This document shows positions 61,011 through 64,000 of a DNA stretch of 64,000 bases, in pieces; the first letter of the stretch is position 1, and every line of letters begins with the position of its first letter. The notes below the pieces were generated by a model that was not told where the DNA came from, made no database searches, and saw only the letters and a program-made list of their open reading frames with translations. Position numbers and translations under genes: made by a program. The stretch is from contig NZ_FNKO01000001.1 in NCBI RefSeq assembly GCF_900100925.1, forward strand, positions 744,001 to 808,000. Direction: 5' to 3'. This stretch comes from Actinopolyspora saharensis (GTDB taxonomy: Bacteria; Actinomycetota; Actinomycetes; Mycobacteriales; Pseudonocardiaceae).

Positions 61011-61041
61011 GCAGAAGCAACGACACGAAAGGATTCCCGGA

Positions 61042-61809
61042 ATGGCTCTTTCCGCCACCTCCACGGCAGTGATCACCGGTGCGGGTTCGGAACGCGGGAT
61101 CGGCAGGCAGGCCGCCCGGCGGCTGGCCGAGGCGGGGTTCGCGGTCGCGGTGCTCGACGTCGACGAAGTCGCGGCCAAGGCCACCGCCGATCTCGTCGCC
61201 GCGGAGCACGGGGTGCCCGCGCTCGGTACGGGGGCCGACGTCACCGACGGCGACTCCGTCGACCGGGCGGTCGACGTGGTCGAGTCCTCCGAGTTGCCCG
61301 ACATCGCGGCGCTGGTGAACAACGCGGGCATCACGCGGCCGACGCGGTTCCTCGACATCGAGCGGGCCGAGTGGGACGCGGTGTTCGAGGTCAACGTCAC
61401 CGGCACGTACCTGGTCACGCGTCGCGTGCTGCCGGGGCTCGTCGAGCGCGGCTACGGCCGCATCGTCAACCTCTCGTCCGTCAGCGCCGAGCGCGGCGGG
61501 GGCGTGTTCGGCGGGACGCACTACTCAGCGGCGAAGGCCGCGGTGCTCGGGCTCACTCGGGCGCTGTCCCGCGAGGTCGGGCAGCACGGTGTCGTCGTCA
61601 ACTCCGTGGCCCCGGGGTTGATCGACACCGACATCACCGGAGGGATGCTCGAGGGGGAGCGCAAGCAACGGCTCATCGCCGACATCCCGGTGGGGCGCAA
61701 CGGGTGCACCGACGACGTGGCCGGGATGATCGCGTTCCTGGCCGGCTCCGAGGCCGGCTACATCACCGGGGCGACGTTCGACGTGAACGGTGGTTCGCAC
61801 ATCCACTGA
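61042..61809 (+). CDS. Short-chain dehydrogenase/reductase
   Basis: The 255-residue SDR has the NAD loop TGAGSERGIG (12-21), NNAG at 93-96, catalytic Ser148 region NLSSVSAE, Tyr161 and Lys165 in HYSAAK, and VAPGLIDTDI. The acidic residues at the end of strand 2 (VLDVDE) favour NAD. It probably oxidises a polyol or sugar acid of the same pathway. GAAAGGA precedes the ATG, 31 bases after the isomerase. Confidence 0.9.
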   Translation: MALSATSTAVITGAGSERGIGRQAARRLAEAGFAVAVLDVDEVAAKATADLVAAEHGVPALGTGADVTDGDSVDRAVDVVESSELPDIAALVNNAGITRPTRFLDIERAEWDAVFEVNVTGTYLVTRRVLPGLVERGYGRIVNLSSVSAERGGGVFGGTHYSAAKAAVLGLTRALSREVGQHGVVVNSVAPGLIDTDITGGMLEGERKQRLIADIPVGRNGCTDDVAGMIAFLAGSEAGYITGATFDVNGGSHIH

Positions 61810-61922
61810 GGACGAGAAGAGCGGCGAGCACGCCGGTCCTCTCGTTCGAACCGCGCCCTCGTGGAGTGGCGCCAGCACCTTGAATGCGCCTCAACGGTGA
61901 GGCTTGTGGAAAGACCTCTCGT

Positions 61923-63260
61923 ATGTCCGATGCGTTAATCCTGATGCACACCGCTTTCGCGGTCGTCGGCATCGTGCTTCTGATCGTGGTGGCGCGGATC
62001 AATCCGGTCATCATTCTCGTGGTGGGATCGTTGTACCTCGGTCTCGCCACCGGCCTCGGGTTCGACACCACCACAACCGCCGTCGCCCAGGGTTTCGGCG
62101 ATCTCATGGCGGATGTCGGGTTGATCATCGGGTTCGGTGTTCTGCTCGGGTCGCTGCTGTCGACGACCGGGGCGTTGCAGCGCATAGTGGAGCTCTTCCT
62201 CCGCGTGTGCGGGCGCGAGAAGTCCCCCTACGTCCTCGGGCTGACCTCCGGGGTCGTCTTCCCCTCGATCTACTTCGATGTCGCGCTGGTGATGCTGGCG
62301 CCGATCGCCCGCTCCGTGGCCGCGCGGACGGGAGTCGGCATTGCCTCGCTCGGGGGATCCCTGGCGATCGGTCTCGAGGCGGGGCTGTTGATGGTCCTGC
62401 CCGGTGCCGCGGCGCTGGCCGGTGCCGGGGCGCTCGGCGTGCCGCTCGGCACGATGCTGCTGTTCGGCCTTCCCGTGGCGATCGTGTGCATCGTCGTCGG
62501 GATATTCCTGCACAGTGCGCTGATGCGCCGGACGTGGCGGCCGGCCAAGGACGAGAGCACGTTCAACGGCGGCGTGGACGGCATGACCATGGCCGAAGCC
62601 GAGCAGCCCCGGCGGAATCTCGTCCTGCCGGTGGTGCTGCTTCCGATCCTGGTGCCGCTCGCCCTGATCGTGACCGGGACCGTCGCGGACACCGCCGGCG
62701 TGTCCGGCGGTCCGGTCGCGTTCCTGTCGAACCCGATCGTGGCGCTGCTGATCGGGTTGCTGCTGGCCTGCGGGATCACGGTCTACATGCTGTCCCGGGA
62801 CGCCCTGGAGAAGTCCCTGAGCAAGGGGGCGGCCACCAGCGGGACCATCCTGCTGTTCACCGGTGTGGCCGGATCGCTGGGCGAGGTGATCAGCCGCACC
62901 GGGATCGGGGACATCATCTCCGGGCTGTTCACGGCCAGTTCGCTGTCCCCGCTGCTGCTGGCGTGGATCGTGGCTGCGCTGCTGCGGCTGGCGCAGGGGT
63001 CCGGCTCGGTCGCCGCGATCACGGCGGCCACGCTGCTCGCCCCCGTGATGGGTGGTTTGGACACCGCAGCCGTGCTCGTGCTGCTGGCGGCCGCCGCCGG
63101 GGCGAGCTTCGGCGGGCACGTCAGCGACAACACCTTCTGGATGTTTCGCACCCTGCTGGGGCTGTCCACGCGGGGAACCTTCCAGGTCTACACCCTGTCC
63201 CAGTCGATCATGTCGGTTGTGGGGCTGGTCGTGGTGCTGGGACTCAGCGTTTTCGCCTGA
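61923..63260 (+). CDS. GntP-family gluconate/sugar-acid permease
   Basis: The 445-residue permease has twelve or so hydrophobic segments. INPVIILVVGSLYLGLATGLGF, GFGVLLGSLLSTTGALQRI, VFPSIYFDVALVMLAPIA and GASFGGHVSDNTFWMF are GntP-family markers. It would import gluconate-, tetronate- or glycerate-like acids. The ATG at 61923 has GGAAAG upstream; an ATG at 61884 would add an unconserved leader. It lies in the operon between the SDR and the kinase. Confidence 0.88.
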   Translation: MSDALILMHTAFAVVGIVLLIVVARINPVIILVVGSLYLGLATGLGFDTTTTAVAQGFGDLMADVGLIIGFGVLLGSLLSTTGALQRIVELFLRVCGREKSPYVLGLTSGVVFPSIYFDVALVMLAPIARSVAARTGVGIASLGGSLAIGLEAGLLMVLPGAAALAGAGALGVPLGTMLLFGLPVAIVCIVVGIFLHSALMRRTWRPAKDESTFNGGVDGMTMAEAEQPRRNLVLPVVLLPILVPLALIVTGTVADTAGVSGGPVAFLSNPIVALLIGLLLACGITVYMLSRDALEKSLSKGAATSGTILLFTGVAGSLGEVISRTGIGDIISGLFTASSLSPLLLAWIVAALLRLAQGSGSVAAITAATLLAPVMGGLDTAAVLVLLAAAAGASFGGHVSDNTFWMFRTLLGLSTRGTFQVYTLSQSIMSVVGLVVVLGLSVFA

Positions 63261-63296
63261 CTCGACCATGAGTATCCGACGACTCTGTGAGCGGTA

Positions 63297-64000
63297 ATGA
63301 CTTTGCTGTACAACGATCCGGCTCGTTTCACCGACGACGCCCTTCGAGGGTTCTGCGATCTGCACTCGGACCGCGTCCGTGCGGTGACCGGAGGTGTCGT
63401 GCGCGGCACACCGACTCCCGAGGGCAAGGTCGCCGTCGTCATCGGCGGTGGTTCCGGCCACTATCCCGCGTTCACCGGTTTGGTGGGGCCTGGCTTCGCC
63501 GACGGTGCCGTGGCGGGCAACATCTTCACGGCGCCTTCCGCGCAGCAGGTTCACGCAGTGGCCAGAGCAGCGCACTCCGGCGGGGGAGTGCTGTTCGGGT
63601 ACGGCAACTACGCGGGCGATGTCATGAACTTCGGTTCCGCTCAGGAACGACTGCGTGCCGAGGGGATCGACTGCCGGACGATCGTGGTCACCGACGACGT
63701 GGCCTCGAGTGACGACGAGAGTCAGCGGCGCGGTATAGCTGGTGACTTCGCGGTCTTCAAGATCGCCTCGGCAGCAGCCGAGGAAGGACTGGCACTGAGC
63801 GAGGTGGCGGACCTGGCGCGTCGTGCCAACGCACGCACCCGCTCCCTCGGTATCGCCTTCGACGGGTGCACGTTGCCCGGCCAGTCCGAATCCCTGTTCA
63901 CCGTCCCGGCCGGGAAAATGGCTCTGGGATTGGGAATCCACGGTGAACCGGGGATTTCCGAGGTGGACAGCGCGGAGGCGGACAGGGTGGCCGACATCCT
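63297..64000 (+). CDS. DhaK-type ketose kinase, N-terminal part (cut by window edge)
   Basis: The open frame starts at ATG 63297 and runs off the edge with 234 codons. VVIGGGSGHYPAFTGL, GNIFTAPSAQQVHAV, LFGYGNYAGDVMNFG and MALGLGIHGEPGI are the conserved DhaK blocks of dihydroxyacetone/erythrulose kinases. In tetritol pathways such kinases act on L- or D-erythrulose. It follows the GntP permease by 36 bases and is the fourth gene of this operon. The C-terminal DhaL domain, if fused, is outside the window. Confidence 0.85.
   Translation, partial: MTLLYNDPARFTDDALRGFCDLHSDRVRAVTGGVVRGTPTPEGKVAVVIGGGSGHYPAFTGLVGPGFADGAVAGNIFTAPSAQQVHAVARAAHSGGGVLFGYGNYAGDVMNFGSAQERLRAEGIDCRTIVVTDDVASSDDESQRRGIAGDFAVFKIASAAAEEGLALSEVADLARRANARTRSLGIAFDGCTLPGQSESLFTVPAGKMALGLGIHGEPGISEVDSAEADRVADI

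Noticed and set aside
61935-63941. Minus-strand open frame over the GntP and DhaK genes
   Set aside because: The plus-strand genes match known families in full. The minus frame is low-complexity Gln/Arg/His shadow.
1-64000. tRNA genes, rRNA genes or CRISPR arrays
   Set aside because: I looked for T-arm-like sequences and regularly spaced repeats and found none. The only tandem repeat noted is a two-unit 14-base repeat at 10697.

Overview
The window is high-GC DNA with dense coding on both strands, many GTG starts and many ATGA or GTGA four-base gene overlaps. This fits a filamentous actinomycete. Actinobacterial families (DUF574 methyltransferases, an XRE/ImmA/DUF6545 module, CE1758/CE1759-type flavin enzymes, a PPOX-class protein) and the coding style suggest Pseudonocardiales, for example Actinopolyspora or a relative, but the sequence alone does not fix the genus. 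I see no tRNA, rRNA or CRISPR array.

Layout. 1-11 kb: the end of a DedA-like gene, a TetR regulator facing a cytochrome P450, a DUF4389 membrane protein, a TnpB-type insertion sequence with a frameshifted nuclease gene, a small secreted SH3-like protein, a DUF418 membrane protein, a NarL-type two-component pair and a DUF2278 gene. 11-16 kb: a MobA-like 3-hydroxybenzoate 4-monooxygenase and a large transmembrane fusion of a degenerate NTPase-like domain with a periplasmic binding domain. 16.3-20.1 kb, minus strand: a four-gene, fully overlapping operon of VanX-like D,D-dipeptidase, alanine/serine racemase, D-Ala-D-X ligase and an acyltransferase-3 membrane protein. It reads like a VanC/VanG-type resistance set whose VanT is split into two proteins. 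20-25 kb: insertion-sequence debris, a PPOX protein and a MarR/crotonase/AMP-ligase set for ferulate-type aromatic acids. 25.6-33.8 kb: methyltransferases, the XRE/ImmA/DUF6545/amidohydrolase operon, an acetoacetate-decarboxylase-like gene and a tandem pair of duplicated DUF574 methyltransferases.

33.8-50.7 kb is a polysaccharide-utilisation locus, best explained by arabinogalactan or gum-type glycans. It has a DeoR/LacI hybrid regulator, a sugar ABC importer, a 2-hydroxyacid dehydrogenase, a DUF2264 (GH154-like) protein, a GH42 beta-galactosidase and a GH43, then a secreted BNR_4 propeller, a GH5, a GH43_24-like exo-galactanase with a ricin-type lectin domain, and a sugar isomerase. Two intergenic regions 11.7 kb apart, at about 35.04 and 46.72 kb, carry the same operator module with the same internal spacing. 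This suggests that the importer operon and the GH5 region are controlled together.

51.1-64 kb degrades acid sugars and four-carbon sugars. One divergent locus has a zinc dehydrogenase and a KdgT-like permease opposite an OtnK-like kinase, a DeoR regulator and an OtnC-like decarboxylase. A second has a GntR regulator with a perfect 26-bp operator, a TIM-barrel isomerase, an SDR, a GntP permease and the start of a DhaK-type kinase. Between them sits a MarR-controlled luciferase-like monooxygenase with its flavin reductase.
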